A DNA stretch of 64,000 bases, taken from positions 744,001 to 808,000 of the forward strand of contig JAXMDM010000002.1 in the NCBI GenBank assembly GCA_046348835.1. The letters run 5' to 3'. The notes under the pieces are model-generated. The model saw only the letters and a list, made by a program, of their open reading frames with translations. It had not been told where the DNA came from and did no database searches. The position numbers were made by a program, and so were the translations under genes. The stretch comes from Defluviicoccus sp046348835. Its GTDB lineage: Bacteria > Pseudomonadota > Alphaproteobacteria > Rhodospirillales > Defluviicoccaceae. Positions 51,805 through 60,709 of the stretch are shown here, one piece after another. Position 1 is the first letter of the stretch, and the number at the start of each line of letters is the position of its first letter.

Positions 51805-52422
51805 TCAACGGACCTCGGCGAGGAGCCGGCCGAGGTGGGCGCGGGCGAACGGCATTCGGCCGCTGCCGGCCGCGAACACGCTGTCTTCGAGGCGATGGGC
51901 ATTGCGGGCAAGGGCGGCCTTGTGCGCCGAGAGGCGGGCACCGGCATCGACGGCCGGATCGGCGGACCGCCGGTCATCCGCATCGCCGAAGCCGATCTCG
52001 GCGATCAACCGGGACTCCCAGGCGGCATAGGCGCCGAGCCAGTCCTCGCTTGCGCTCAAATGGGCGATGAGGACCAACGTCGCCTGGTAAAGCGGGGCGT
52101 TGGGTTCCCGCTCCGGCAACACCGCGTCGAGAAGGGCGGCGGCGGCGGTGAGGGCGGCGAGGCGAAAGCGGTCGGTGATGATGCGCACCGGAACGGCGGC
52201 GGCGAGCTCGCAGCTCAGCGTCCCCAGTTGCCCGGCATGGCGGGCCCGCCAGGCCGCCGCCACCCGCGTCCCTTGTTGGAGCAGGTGGCGGCGCGCCCGG
52301 CTGTTGCCGCCCGGGACCACCCCCAGCCAGCGGCCGTGGGCGGCGGTGAGGAGGGAGGCGATCGCCTGTCCCTCGCCGAGACGCCGCGCGCCAAGGACGA
52401 GGGCGTCGTCGGACCATTGCAT
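51805..52422 (-). CDS. recO: RecO, DNA repair protein with divergent C-terminus
   Basis: RecO loads RecA with RecR and anneals SSB-coated strands. The N-terminal OB fold is clear: ALVLGARRLGEGQAIASLLT, AHGRWLGVVPGGNSRARRHL and RARHAGQLGTLSCEL. The helical middle matches RecO (LLDAVLPEREPNAPLYQATL, LGAYAAWESRLIAEIGFG). The last about 60 residues lack the usual Cys-containing and SPK-like segment and are Ala/Arg-rich. At 205 aa it is about 35 residues shorter than usual. Checking other frames showed no better continuation, so this looks like true divergence. Confidence 0.8.
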   Translation of the reverse strand: MQWSDDALVLGARRLGEGQAIASLLTAAHGRWLGVVPGGNSRARRHLLQQGTRVAAAWRARHAGQLGTLSCELAAAVPVRIITDRFRLAALTAAAALLDAVLPEREPNAPLYQATLVLIAHLSASEDWLGAYAAWESRLIAEIGFGDADDRRSADPAVDAGARLSAHKAALARNAHRLEDSVFAAGSGRMPFARAHLGRLLAEVR

Positions 52423-52448
52423 CGCCGCCCTCCCGTTCCGCTGCCGGC

Positions 52449-55352
52449 TCAGATGGTGGCGAAGCTGTCTTCGCCGCTGCCGTCGGTTCCGTCCCCGGCG
52501 GTGGCGTCGCTGGCCGCGGCAGCCGGCGCCTCGTCGACGACGATGTCGCGCACCCAGGCCTGGGCGGAGACCTCCTTGAGGAGATTGGAATTGGCCTCGA
52601 CGCTGAAGGTCAAGGTCACCGTCCGGCCGGCGAAGCGGCCGAGATCCAGATGGGTGCGGCGAGTCCAGTTGTCCTCGGCGTAGTCCATGCCGTTGGCGGC
52701 GGCCTCGTCCACCGGCTCGCCGTCGACGAGGACGGTGAACGCGGCGGTGGTGAACGGATTGAGTGCGGCGCGCAGGTCGATCCGCCGGGTGTAGGAGAGC
52801 CGCGGTCGCTGGCCGAGGGCGAGCCGGCAGTCGACGGACTTGGTGCGCAGACCGACGCGGCTTCCGGTGCCGGACGAGACCCGGCCGATCAGCACCGGCG
52901 GCTCGCTGTCGCCGCCGCTGGCAACGAGGCGCCAGCCGCTGCCGTCTTCGTCGGCGGGGGAGGCGGCGGGAGCCTCGGCGTTGGCGGGCGCTGCCGCCGG
53001 TTCCTCAGTGACCGTCTTCAACAGGCCGCTCGCTTCGAACGACCGGGTGAGGATGGTCTGCAGATCGAGGCGGTCGGGGATCGGCGCTTCGGCGGGCTTC
53101 GCCGGCCGCCGGGCTTCGGTCGGCCGTGGGGTCTCCGCGTCCGCCCGGTCGGTGCCGGCGTCCGGGTGCGGCTCGGTGCGGGCATGGCGCGGCGGGGTGC
53201 GATCGGCACGGGCGCGCTTGAACAGGCCGGCGGCCTCGAAAGAGGTGGCGAGGATACCCGGAATGTCGATGCCGAGCGGGGCGTTGGACGTTTTCCGCGG
53301 CGCTCCGGCCGGTGCCGGTTCGATCAGGCCGGCGAGCTCGAACGATTTGGTGATGATGGCACTGACGTCGATCCCACCGGCACCGATTCCGCCCATCGCT
53401 TCTCCAGCGCCGGCGGAACGGCCCCGCTGACGCGGCCCCTCTTCGTCGCGGCGACGGGACGAGGGCGGGACGATCTCGTCCGGCTCGACGCTGCGGGCGC
53501 GGGGCGCGTCGTTCGCTTCGCCCGCCGACCGCGGCGGCAGCGCGATCACCGGCGCCGGCCCCGCCCGCTCGGGACGGGCGCTGCGGCGGGAGCGGTCGGC
53601 CGTCGCCGCCTCGCGGCGGGTGGCGGTCAAGCCCCAGGATCGGGCGATCTGCTCGGTGGAGGAGATGCCGGCATCGACGATGAACGGCTGCGGCCGGCCG
53701 ACCCCATCGGGGGCGTGGGGGTCGATGGCCGCGCCGTGGGCCATGCCGGCGACGGTGTAGGATTCCACCAGGTCGCGGCCTTCGGCATCCCGCCAGACCC
53801 GGTGCAGATGGCCGTGGACCATCTTTTCGAGGCTCGGCGCGGCGGGGAGGCCGTGAACGTGCGTCCACTGCTTGACGATCTCCGCCTGGTTGATCGGCTT
53901 CACCGTGGCGTCGGCCTCGCCGTGCCAGACCTGGACGCGGGGCCACGGGCCCTGGTGCGGCGAGGCGGCGCGCACCCGCGCTCCCCATTCCTCCGCCGGC
54001 AGGCTCTTGCCCTGGAAGATGGCGTCGAACGCCTCCTGCAGGCCGACCGCCGCCTTGTAGGGCACCGCCGACAGGATCGCGCCGCCGGCGAAAACCTCCG
54101 GATATGTCGCCAGCAGGACCGAAGTCATGGCGCCGCCGGCGGAAAGCCCGGTGACATAGACGCGGGCCGGATCGATGCCGTGGTCGGCGATCATCCGGTC
54201 GACCATCTGGCGGATCGACAGCGCCTCGCCGGAATCGCGGACGTGGTCGTCGCCGCGGAACCAGTTGAAGCAGCGCAGCGGGTTATTGGCCCGCCGCTGC
54301 TCGGGGTAGAGCAGGGCGAAGCCATGGCGGTCGGCGAGCGTCGACCAGCCGGTGCCGCGGTCGTAGGAGGCGGCGGTCTGGGTGCAGCCATGGAGGACGA
54401 CCACCAGCGCCGCCCCCTTCGGCAGCGCGTCCGGGACATGGGCGAGCATGCGCAGGTTGCCGGGATTGCCGCCGAAGTCGAAGACCTCGACGAGCCCGGC
54501 CTCGCCGGTATCGATGCGGGCGGTGTTGTCCTCCGCCGCCGCCGCCGCCGACAGGAACGACTGCCATGGCCGCCGGTGGCGGGCCTCGCGGGCGAGCTGG
54601 GCGAGGTTGGCGAGGCTGGCGATTTTCTGACCGAGGTCGACCACGGGAGGCATCCTTTCGTCATCGGAAGGGGTAATCAGGGCGCCGATCTGGATCAGCT
54701 TGTCGACCGGCAGGAAAACGCTGTGGGCGAGGCCCGGATCGGCGCGACCGCCGTGTTCCGGGTCGAGCCAGGCCGGCGGCCGCCCGTCGGGCGGCAGTTC
54801 GTAGCGCTGGCTGACGATGCCGTGGCCGTCGTCGGTGCAGGTGGCGAGCTGGATGGCGGCGACGGGAAAGGCGCGGGCGAGCCACACCCCGAACACCTCG
54901 CGGGCGACGAGGGGGCGGGTCGTCTCGGCGCGGGCGAGCGCCAGGAGCCGGGCGATCGCCTCGCCGAACGGCGGCCGGACCCCGGCTGCGGCGTCGGTCG
55001 CATCGATGGCGGGGGGGCGCAGACGCGGGCGGGAGCCGCCGCCGAGGATGATGCCGGAGGCGCCGTCGCCGGCGACGAGCCGGGTTGGCAGCAGCCCGCG
55101 ATAGCAGCGCACGGCATCCACCGTGTGCACCTGCAAGGGCGCCGCCATCACCCCGATGAGGAGATCGGCGGCGTAGTCGGCGGTGGCCGGTGGGGCGCCG
55201 GGGCCGCGCGGTCCGGGCGGAATCAGGCCGCCGGAGATCAATAGGGTCACGCGAACCCGGAGATCGCGGCGGGATTCGCCGAGGATGTCGGCCACCCGCT
55301 CACTGAAGTCGTATCGGCGCAAGGGCGTGTTCATGGCGATGAAGGTAGGCAT
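52449..55352 (-). CDS. Large multidomain PHB-depolymerase-type esterase, 967 aa
   Basis: The N-terminal about 240 residues (RYDFSERVADILGESRRDLR onward) form an unrecognised domain. Residues about 285-560 are an Esterase_phd/PHB depolymerase alpha/beta hydrolase: VVVLHGCTQTAASYDRGTGW, nucleophile Ser in VYVTGLSAGGAMTSVLLATY, VWHGEADATVKPINQ and a His near AGMAHGAAIDPHAP. A disordered linker carries three 18-residue repeats. The C-terminal about 150 residues form a beta-rich domain. No signal peptide is seen. Starts at 55352 or 55334 are both possible. The esterase could act on polyhydroxyalkanoate or feruloyl-type esters. Confidence 0.72.
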   Translation of the reverse strand: MPTFIAMNTPLRRYDFSERVADILGESRRDLRVRVTLLISGGLIPPGPRGPGAPPATADYAADLLIGVMAAPLQVHTVDAVRCYRGLLPTRLVAGDGASGIILGGGSRPRLRPPAIDATDAAAGVRPPFGEAIARLLALARAETTRPLVAREVFGVWLARAFPVAAIQLATCTDDGHGIVSQRYELPPDGRPPAWLDPEHGGRADPGLAHSVFLPVDKLIQIGALITPSDDERMPPVVDLGQKIASLANLAQLAREARHRRPWQSFLSAAAAAEDNTARIDTGEAGLVEVFDFGGNPGNLRMLAHVPDALPKGAALVVVLHGCTQTAASYDRGTGWSTLADRHGFALLYPEQRRANNPLRCFNWFRGDDHVRDSGEALSIRQMVDRMIADHGIDPARVYVTGLSAGGAMTSVLLATYPEVFAGGAILSAVPYKAAVGLQEAFDAIFQGKSLPAEEWGARVRAASPHQGPWPRVQVWHGEADATVKPINQAEIVKQWTHVHGLPAAPSLEKMVHGHLHRVWRDAEGRDLVESYTVAGMAHGAAIDPHAPDGVGRPQPFIVDAGISSTEQIARSWGLTATRREAATADRSRRSARPERAGPAPVIALPPRSAGEANDAPRARSVEPDEIVPPSSRRRDEEGPRQRGRSAGAGEAMGGIGAGGIDVSAIITKSFELAGLIEPAPAGAPRKTSNAPLGIDIPGILATSFEAAGLFKRARADRTPPRHARTEPHPDAGTDRADAETPRPTEARRPAKPAEAPIPDRLDLQTILTRSFEASGLLKTVTEEPAAAPANAEAPAASPADEDGSGWRLVASGGDSEPPVLIGRVSSGTGSRVGLRTKSVDCRLALGQRPRLSYTRRIDLRAALNPFTTAAFTVLVDGEPVDEAAANGMDYAEDNWTRRTHLDLGRFAGRTVTLTFSVEANSNLLKEVSAQAWVRDIVVDEAPAAAASDATAGDGTDGSGEDSFATI

Positions 55353-55390
55353 CGCCGCCGCCGCTGTCGAGATGTTTTTTAGTAAGTGAT

Positions 55391-55420
55391 GGTTATTAAT
55401 TTACCGGTTATTAATTTACC
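55391..55420. repeat. Perfect 15-bp tandem duplication, AT-rich
   Basis: GGTTATTAATTTACC occurs twice head-to-tail (55391-55405 and 55406-55420) in the gap between the esterase start and the GH3 stop. Its AT content stands out strongly in this genome. Confidence 0.9.
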
Positions 55421-55481
55421 TGGGAGCGGCCGATCCGTTCGCGGCGCGGGTTGCCCAAAGCGGTAGGCCCAGAATCAGAAC

Positions 55482-55501
55482 AGCCCGGCGTGAGCCGGGC
55501 T
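55482..55501 (-). terminator. Hairpin terminator after the GH3-family gene
   Basis: AGCCCGGC (minus strand, 55501-55494) and GCCGGGCT (55489-55482) form an 8-bp stem with a 4-nt loop 30 bp after the GH3 stop. It is followed by GTTCTGATTCT, a weak U-rich tail. Confidence 0.5.
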
Positions 55502-55531
55502 GCCTTTGGTTCGATAAGGAAGGGGTGGCGC

Positions 55532-57172
55532 TCAGTCGGTCCGGGACGAGATGGCGTCCTGGCGCTGGGCGAAGTCGAGCAGCCCCTTCAGCACCGTCTG
55601 ATCGCCGATCACCCGCGGCACCTTGTTCTGGCCGCCGTACTTGCCGATGCTCTTCAGCCAGCGGGCGAAGGTGCCGGGCGGAACCGCGTGCACCACCGGC
55701 ATCCTGACGCCGGTCGGGATCACCCGCCGCTCTTCGTAGTCCTCGTTGCGGCTGGCGAGTTCGCGATCGACCGCCTGGGCGAAGGCGGTCACCCGCTCCG
55801 CATCGGCGATGCCGGGGTCGAACTCGACCACGTAGGCGTGGCGGCCGAGGGCACCGCCGGTCTCGGCGAACTCGGTGCCGACGGCGAACTCCGCCACCTG
55901 GGCACCGATGCTTTCGGCGGCGGCCAGTACGCAGGTCTCCACCAGCTCGCCGGTCAGGTGCTCGCCGAACGCCGACAGCATGTAGGAGGTCCGCCCGGTG
56001 ATCTGGATCCGGGCCGGCCGGCGGTCGACGAAGCGGACCACGTCGCCGATGACGTAGCTCCACAGGCCGGCGCAGGTGGTGAGGACGATGGCGTAGTCGA
56101 CGCCCTCTTCCACATTGCCGAGCCAGTGGCGGGTGGGATTGGCGGAGCCCAGTTCCGACGTCGGCACGAACTCGTAGAACAGGCCGTTGTCGGTGAGCAT
56201 CCTCAAGCCCATGAGCGGGCCGCGGTCGGCGATGGCGATGAATCCCTCGCTCGCCGGGTAGACCTCGCGCAGCTCGGCGCGGCTGCCCTCCAGCAGCCGC
56301 TCGAAGCGGCGCCGGTAGGGGGCGAAGCTGACGCCGCCGTGGGTCATCACCTCCAGGTTGGGGAAGGCATCGACGATGCGGCCGAGGGTGTCCGGGCGCA
56401 GGCTCGCCAGCTTCTCGAACAGGATGGCGAGCCAGCCGGGCGCACCGGAGAGGAAGCGGATGTCCTGGGTCAGCGCCAGCGGTGCCAGGCGCTCGATCTT
56501 CTCGTCCCAGTCGGTGATGTAGGTGAGCGACTTCGGCGGAAAATAGAACCGCTTCACCCAGCGCGGCTTCTCGGCGGCAGCGATCCCGGAGATGTCGCCG
56601 GCGCGGATGCCGGGCGCCAGCTCCTTCAGGTCGGTGGAACCGCCGAGGAGGAAGCTCTTGCCGTCGAAGATTCGGGTCTGCGGCCGATTGAGGCAGTGAT
56701 GGACGAGGATGTCGAGGGCGGCGCGCTTGTTGGACTTCACCATCGCCGCCGAGCAGGGGATGTGCTTGACCTTGCCCGACGAGGTCCCGGACGACACGGC
56801 GAAGTAGGGGATGGTGCCGGGCCAGGTGCAGTCGGTGAGGCGCGGAAACGCCTCCTTCCAGTAATCGTCCCAGTGCTGGCCGTAGGTACGCAGCGGCACC
56901 CGCGCCTGGTATTCGGCGACGCTGGCGATGCCGGCGAACCGGTGGTCGCGGCCGAAGCGGGTGTCCTTCGCCGCCCGGACCAGCTTCAGCAGCTGACGCT
57001 GCTGGGAGACGGCCGGGTCCTCGGCGGCGAGAATGCGGCCGCGAACGAAGGCGACGGCCTTCAACAGCTCGGTCGCCGGCAGTCGGAACCCGGACGCTGA
57101 CCGGGTCGTCTTCGGCAGCGTCCTGATCAGGGGATCACCCGGCGTCGGCCTGACGAGCGTGGTCATAGTCAT
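55532..57172 (-). CDS. GH3-family acyl-adenylating/amido synthetase-like protein
   Basis: This 546-aa protein of the GH3 auxin-responsive family belongs to the ANL adenylating enzyme superfamily. The ATP-binding P-loop-like motif is YFAVSSGTSSGKVKHIP. EVYPASEGFIAIAD and GLWSYVIGDVVRFVDRRPAR, then QITGRTSYMLSAFGEHLTGE, are the diagnostic GH3 blocks. Plant members conjugate auxin or jasmonate to amino acids. Bacterial substrates are mostly unknown. ATG 57172 or 57166 follows GAAGG. It is divergent from the enamidase-like gene. Confidence 0.85.
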   Translation of the reverse strand: MTMTTLVRPTPGDPLIRTLPKTTRSASGFRLPATELLKAVAFVRGRILAAEDPAVSQQRQLLKLVRAAKDTRFGRDHRFAGIASVAEYQARVPLRTYGQHWDDYWKEAFPRLTDCTWPGTIPYFAVSSGTSSGKVKHIPCSAAMVKSNKRAALDILVHHCLNRPQTRIFDGKSFLLGGSTDLKELAPGIRAGDISGIAAAEKPRWVKRFYFPPKSLTYITDWDEKIERLAPLALTQDIRFLSGAPGWLAILFEKLASLRPDTLGRIVDAFPNLEVMTHGGVSFAPYRRRFERLLEGSRAELREVYPASEGFIAIADRGPLMGLRMLTDNGLFYEFVPTSELGSANPTRHWLGNVEEGVDYAIVLTTCAGLWSYVIGDVVRFVDRRPARIQITGRTSYMLSAFGEHLTGELVETCVLAAAESIGAQVAEFAVGTEFAETGGALGRHAYVVEFDPGIADAERVTAFAQAVDRELASRNEDYEERRVIPTGVRMPVVHAVPPGTFARWLKSIGKYGGQNKVPRVIGDQTVLKGLLDFAQRQDAISSRTD

Positions 57173-57347
57173 CCTTCTCTTCGCTGGCGTTCATTATGAG
57201 GAATAGGAGCGGTGTTCCCCAACGGGAATTCACGTTTGGTTACATTCGATTACAGGGCGCCGGACAGGACCGGCGCTGGCCGTGGCTCTCGACGCGGCAG
57301 GCCCGGCGGCTTAAGACTGCAGACGCGTCAACCGGGGAGCGGTGCCC

Positions 57348-58535
57348 ATGGCCGACATTCCTTCCGCCGCCGAGGCTTCCGGGCGGCTTCTGATTCGTAA
57401 CATCGGTCTCTTGCTGTCGGGTGACCTGGCGGCGCCGATTCTCGATGCGGACGCTATGCTCGTCGAGGACGGCCGGATCGCCGGCGTCGGCCGGAGCGCG
57501 GACTTCGATGCGGAAGGCGCACGCGTCGTCGATGCCCGCGGCACCACCGTCGCCCCCGGTCTGATCGACAGCCATGTGCATCCGGTGTTCGGCGACTGGA
57601 CACCGCGGCAGAGCCAACTCGGCTGGATCGAGTCGACCCTCAACGGCGGGGTGACGACGATGATCTCGGCCGGCGAGGTGCATCTGCCCGGCCGACCGAA
57701 GGACGTGGTCGGGGTCAAGGCGCTGGCGATCACCGCGCAGCGCGCCTACGCGGGGTTTCGCCCGGGCGGGGTGAAGGTGCACGCCGGGGCGCCGGTGCTG
57801 GAACACGGCATGGTCGAGGAGGACTTCCGCGAGCTGGCCGCCGCCGGGGTCACCCTCTTGGGAGAGGTCGGGCTCGGCAGCGTCAAGGCCGGCGACGAGG
57901 CGCAGGAGATGGTGGCGTTCGCCCGCAAGTACGGCATCCGCAGCACCATCCACACCGGCGGCCCGTCGATCCCGGGCTCCGGGCTGATCGACAAGGACGT
58001 GGTGCTGGCCGCCGATGCCGACGTCATCGGCCACATCAACGGCGGCCACACGGCGCTGCCGGACGAGCAGATCGTCTGCCTGTGCGAAGGGTGCCGTCGC
58101 GCCATCGAGATCGTCCACAACGGCAACCTGCGCTCGGGCCTGCTGGCGCTCCGGACGGCGAAGGAACTGGGGCAGCTGGAGCGGGTCATCCTCGGCACCG
58201 ACGGGCCGGCCGGCTCCGGCGTGCAGCCGCTCGGCATCCTGCGGATGATCGCGACGCTGGCCAGCCTGGGCGAGATGCCGGCGGAGATCGCCTTCTGCTT
58301 CGCCACCGGCAACACGGCCGCCATCCACGGCCTCGACCGCGGCCGGATCGCCCCCGGGCTGGCGGCGGACCTGGTGTTCCTCGACCGCGCCCAGCACACC
58401 GCCGGCCGGACGCTGCTGGAAAGCGTCCAACTGGGCGATCTGCCCGGCGTCGGCATGGTGATCATCGACGGCGTCGTCCGCATCGGGCGCAGCCGCAACA
58501 CCCCGCCGGCGACCACGGTACCGGAGGTGATCTGA
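57348..58535 (+). CDS. Enamidase-like amidohydrolase
   Basis: This 395-aa metal-dependent amidohydrolase has the first metal motif in GLIDSHVHPVFGDW. LGEVGLGSVKAGDEAQEMVA, STIHTGGPSIPG, GHINGGHTALPDEQI, VILGTDGPAGSGVQPLGILR and AFCFATGNTAAIHGLDRG follow. The C-terminal RSRNTPPATT matches the enamidase of bacterial nicotinate fermentation, which opens 1,4,5,6-tetrahydro-6-oxonicotinate. No other nicotinate genes are visible, so a different cyclic enamide or imide is possible. GGGGAG precedes ATG 57348. Confidence 0.75.
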   Translation: MADIPSAAEASGRLLIRNIGLLLSGDLAAPILDADAMLVEDGRIAGVGRSADFDAEGARVVDARGTTVAPGLIDSHVHPVFGDWTPRQSQLGWIESTLNGGVTTMISAGEVHLPGRPKDVVGVKALAITAQRAYAGFRPGGVKVHAGAPVLEHGMVEEDFRELAAAGVTLLGEVGLGSVKAGDEAQEMVAFARKYGIRSTIHTGGPSIPGSGLIDKDVVLAADADVIGHINGGHTALPDEQIVCLCEGCRRAIEIVHNGNLRSGLLALRTAKELGQLERVILGTDGPAGSGVQPLGILRMIATLASLGEMPAEIAFCFATGNTAAIHGLDRGRIAPGLAADLVFLDRAQHTAGRTLLESVQLGDLPGVGMVIIDGVVRIGRSRNTPPATTVPEVI

Positions 58536-58573
58536 CGCCGATCACCCGCAAGCTGTGCCTTCCAGGGCGGGCC

Positions 58574-58640
58574 CATTTTTTCGAGAAAAAGCGGCGGCCG
58601 GCCCGTCGTTACTTCACCACTCTCGTCGACGGCCGGCCGC
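58574..58640 (-). terminator. Strong rho-independent terminator after the KGG-repeat gene
   Basis: On the minus strand GCGGCCGGCCGTCG (58640-58627) pairs with CGACGGGCCGGCCGC (58608-58594) with one bulge, followed by TTTTTCTCGAAAAAA. It lies about 70 bp after the stop and may also stop the convergent enamidase transcript. Confidence 0.75.
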
Positions 58641-58711
58641 AAGCCGAACATTAGGGTCGCAAGGATAAACTAGGGTTTCGACCGCCCGGTTTAGCGGCGG
58701 CCCCGCTTGTT

Positions 58712-59044
58712 TCAGCGGCGACCGTGGGAACTTTCGCCGCCCTTCCGCCCCGCCTCCGAAGCGAGCTTGTGGTCCTTGGAGAAGCTGCGCTTCTCATCGG
58801 GCTCGCTCTCGCCGCCCTTCCGTCCCGCCTCCGAGGCGAGTTCGTGGTCCTTGGAAAAGCTGCGCTTTTCGTCGGGCACGCTCTCACCACCTTTCCGTCC
58901 CGCCTCCGAAGCGAGCTCGTGGTCCTTGGAAAAGCTGCGCTTCTCATCGGGCACGCTCTCGCCGCCCTTGCGGGCGATGTCGCGTTGTTTCTCTTCATCC
59001 ATGGACGCGAAACCACGCTTTGACGTGCTGTGATCTTCAGCCAT
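58712..59044 (-). CDS. KGG-repeat stress-induced hydrophilic protein
   Basis: This 110-aa, very hydrophilic protein contains three near-identical 25-residue units, each KGGESVPDEKRSFSKDHELA plus SEAGR. A partial KGGES lies at each end. This is the stress-induced acidophilic repeat (KGG) family, including YciG/GsiB-like hydrophilins linked to desiccation and stationary-phase survival. Repeats are also conserved at DNA level with 75-bp period. GAAGGA precedes the ATG. An EcfG-type promoter lies 40 bp upstream and a strong terminator follows, so it is a monocistronic stress gene. Confidence 0.9.
   Translation of the reverse strand: MAEDHSTSKRGFASMDEEKQRDIARKGGESVPDEKRSFSKDHELASEAGRKGGESVPDEKRSFSKDHELASEAGRKGGESEPDEKRSFSKDHKLASEAGRKGGESSHGRR
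58775..58990. repeat. 75-bp in-frame tandem repeats in the KGG gene
   Basis: Three copies with 75-bp spacing are marked by AGCTGCGCTTCTCATCGG-type sequences starting near 58784, 58859 and 58934. They differ at few positions and encode the 25-residue units, implying recent expansion or gene conversion. Confidence 0.8.
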
Positions 59045-59082
59045 AAGCCGTTTCCTTCACTCTCTCTGTCGTATTATTGGTA

Positions 59083-59107
59083 AACGGCGGCCCGAAAGTC
59101 TTGTTCC
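59083..59107 (-). promoter_or_regulatory. EcfG (general stress sigma) promoter
   Basis: On the minus strand GGAAC (59107-59103), a 16-nt spacer and CGTT (59086-59083) match the alphaproteobacterial EcfG consensus GGAAC-N16/17-CGTT. It lies about 40 bp upstream of the KGG-repeat gene start. Confidence 0.75.
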
Positions 59108-59219
59108 CCTGTTTCGAAGTTTTAGGCGGAAAGAAGGAACGGGACGCCTTCCATGCAGATCACTCGCCTTCGGAAAAGGATCACTTGATGATGCGCGGCT
59201 CGGCACCGGCGAGCCGGAG

Positions 59220-59942
59220 CTAGACGGCGAGGTAGGTGCGGGCGGCGGCGGCATCGGCGAGGACCGCCGCCGCCGGTCCATCCGCGCGGATTCGCCCTTT
59301 CTCGATGACGTAGGCCCGGTCGGCGACGGCGCGGGCGAAGCGCACGTTCTGCTCGGCGAGCAGAATGGCGAGGCCGGCCGCCTTCATCTCCCCGATCGCC
59401 GCCGCCATCCGCTCCACCACCAGCGGCGCCAACCCCTCCGACGGCTCGTCCAGCATGATCAGTCGCGGGTTACCCATGAGCGATCGGCCGATGGCCAGCA
59501 TCTGCTGCTCGCCCCCCGACATGCGTCCGGCCGGCCGCTGCATCAGGTGGGCGAGCGGGGGAAACAGAGCGACGACGCGGTGCGCGTCCCAACCCGGCGC
59601 GGCCGCCCCCGCACCCGCCCCTGCACCCGCAACAGGCCTGGCGCCCACGCCCAGGTTCTCGGCGACGGTCAACCCGGTGAAGATGCGTCGTTCCTCCGGC
59701 ACGTAGCCGAGCCCGGCGCGGGCGATGCGGTCGGTGGGCCAGGCGGAGACGTCGACGCCGTCGAAGAGGACATGGCCGCGATGTTCGACGAGGCCGATCA
59801 CGCTCTTCAGCACGGTGGACTTGCCGGCGCCGTTGCGGCCGACCAGCACCACCACCTCGCCGGGGTTCACCTTGAGCGCCAGACCGAACAGGATCTGGGC
59901 GCGGCCGTAGAAGGCGTCGAGCCGACGCACGTCGAGGATCAT
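59220..59942 (-). CDS. livF: Branched-chain amino acid-type ABC ATPase LivF
   Basis: This is a 240-aa ATPase with Walker A LVGRNGAGKSTVLKSVIG, the LivF-type FTGLTVAENLGVGARP, signature MSGGEQQMLAIGRSLMGNPR, Walker B LIMLDEPSEGLAP and H-region LAILLAEQNVRFARAVADRA. An Ala/Gly/Pro-rich insert (AGAGAGAGAAAPGWDA) precedes the signature and is unusual. It is the last gene of the liv operon and overlaps livG (ATGA). Confidence 0.92.
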   Translation of the reverse strand: MILDVRRLDAFYGRAQILFGLALKVNPGEVVVLVGRNGAGKSTVLKSVIGLVEHRGHVLFDGVDVSAWPTDRIARAGLGYVPEERRIFTGLTVAENLGVGARPVAGAGAGAGAAAPGWDAHRVVALFPPLAHLMQRPAGRMSGGEQQMLAIGRSLMGNPRLIMLDEPSEGLAPLVVERMAAAIGEMKAAGLAILLAEQNVRFARAVADRAYVIEKGRIRADGPAAAVLADAAAARTYLAV

Positions 59943-60709
59943 CGCGCGGCCCCCGTTTCGGTCCCGGCGACCGGGGGACCGAGGTAGATTTCCTGAACCT
60001 GCGCATCGGCACGGACCTGGGCGGGCGGTCCCGAGGCGACCAGGCGTCCGCGGTTGAGGACGAGGACGCAGTGGGCATGGGCAAAGACGACGTCCATGTC
60101 GTGCTCGGTGAAAAGGACGCCGATCCGCTCGGCGGCGACGATGTCGGCGACGAGCTGCATCAGCGCCTGGCGCTCCTGCGGCGCCATCCCCGCCGTCGGC
60201 TCGTCCATCAGCAGCAGTTTCGGCTGGTTGGCCAGCGCCATCGCCAGCTCGACCCGCTTCAGATCGCCGTAGGAGAGGATGCTGGCCAGGCGGTCGGCCT
60301 GCTCGGCGATACCCACCTGTTCCAACAGGGCATAGGCGCGATCCAACTGCCGGCGGCCGGTCCGTGGCCTCAGCGACAGGATCTGTCGCCGCTCGGAGAG
60401 GAGCGCCGTCTGTACGTTCTCGACCACGGTCATCGAGGCGAAGGTGGCGGTCACCTGGAAGGTGCGGCCGACGCCGAGCCGCCAGATCGCCCGCGGCGGC
60501 AGGCCGAGCGCGGGTTGGCCGAGGATCTCGACGGCGCCGGCGTCGGCGGCGAGCTGGCCGCCGAGGATGTTGAAACAGGTGCTCTTGCCGGCCCCGTTCG
60601 GCCCGATCAGCGCCACCATCTCGCCCGCGTCGACGGCCAGATCCACCCCCGCCAGGGCATCGACGCCGCCGAAGGATTTGCTGAGGCCGCGGGCGACGAG
60701 AACCGGCAT
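59939..60709 (-). CDS. livG: Branched-chain amino acid-type ABC ATPase LivG
   Basis: This 256-aa ATPase has Walker A LIGPNGAGKSTCFNILGG, RTFQVTATFASMTVVENVQT, signature ILSYGDLKRVELAMALANQP, Walker B LLLMDEPTAGMAP and GVLFTEHDMDVVFAHAHCVL. The SYGDLKR signature is the LivG form. The frame is open upstream, but ATG 60709 overlaps the permease stop (TGATG) and begins the homology. Confidence 0.93.
   Translation of the reverse strand: MPVLVARGLSKSFGGVDALAGVDLAVDAGEMVALIGPNGAGKSTCFNILGGQLAADAGAVEILGQPALGLPPRAIWRLGVGRTFQVTATFASMTVVENVQTALLSERRQILSLRPRTGRRQLDRAYALLEQVGIAEQADRLASILSYGDLKRVELAMALANQPKLLLMDEPTAGMAPQERQALMQLVADIVAAERIGVLFTEHDMDVVFAHAHCVLVLNRGRLVASGPPAQVRADAQVQEIYLGPPVAGTETGAAR

Noticed and set aside
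51974..52010. Frameshift in recO explaining its odd C-terminus
   Set aside because: All three forward frames through this stretch were read. None gives the usual RecO C-terminal sequence, so divergence is more likely.
58775..58990. 75-bp repeats as a CRISPR-like array
   Set aside because: The repeats are contiguous, in frame and encode the KGG protein; there are no unique spacers.
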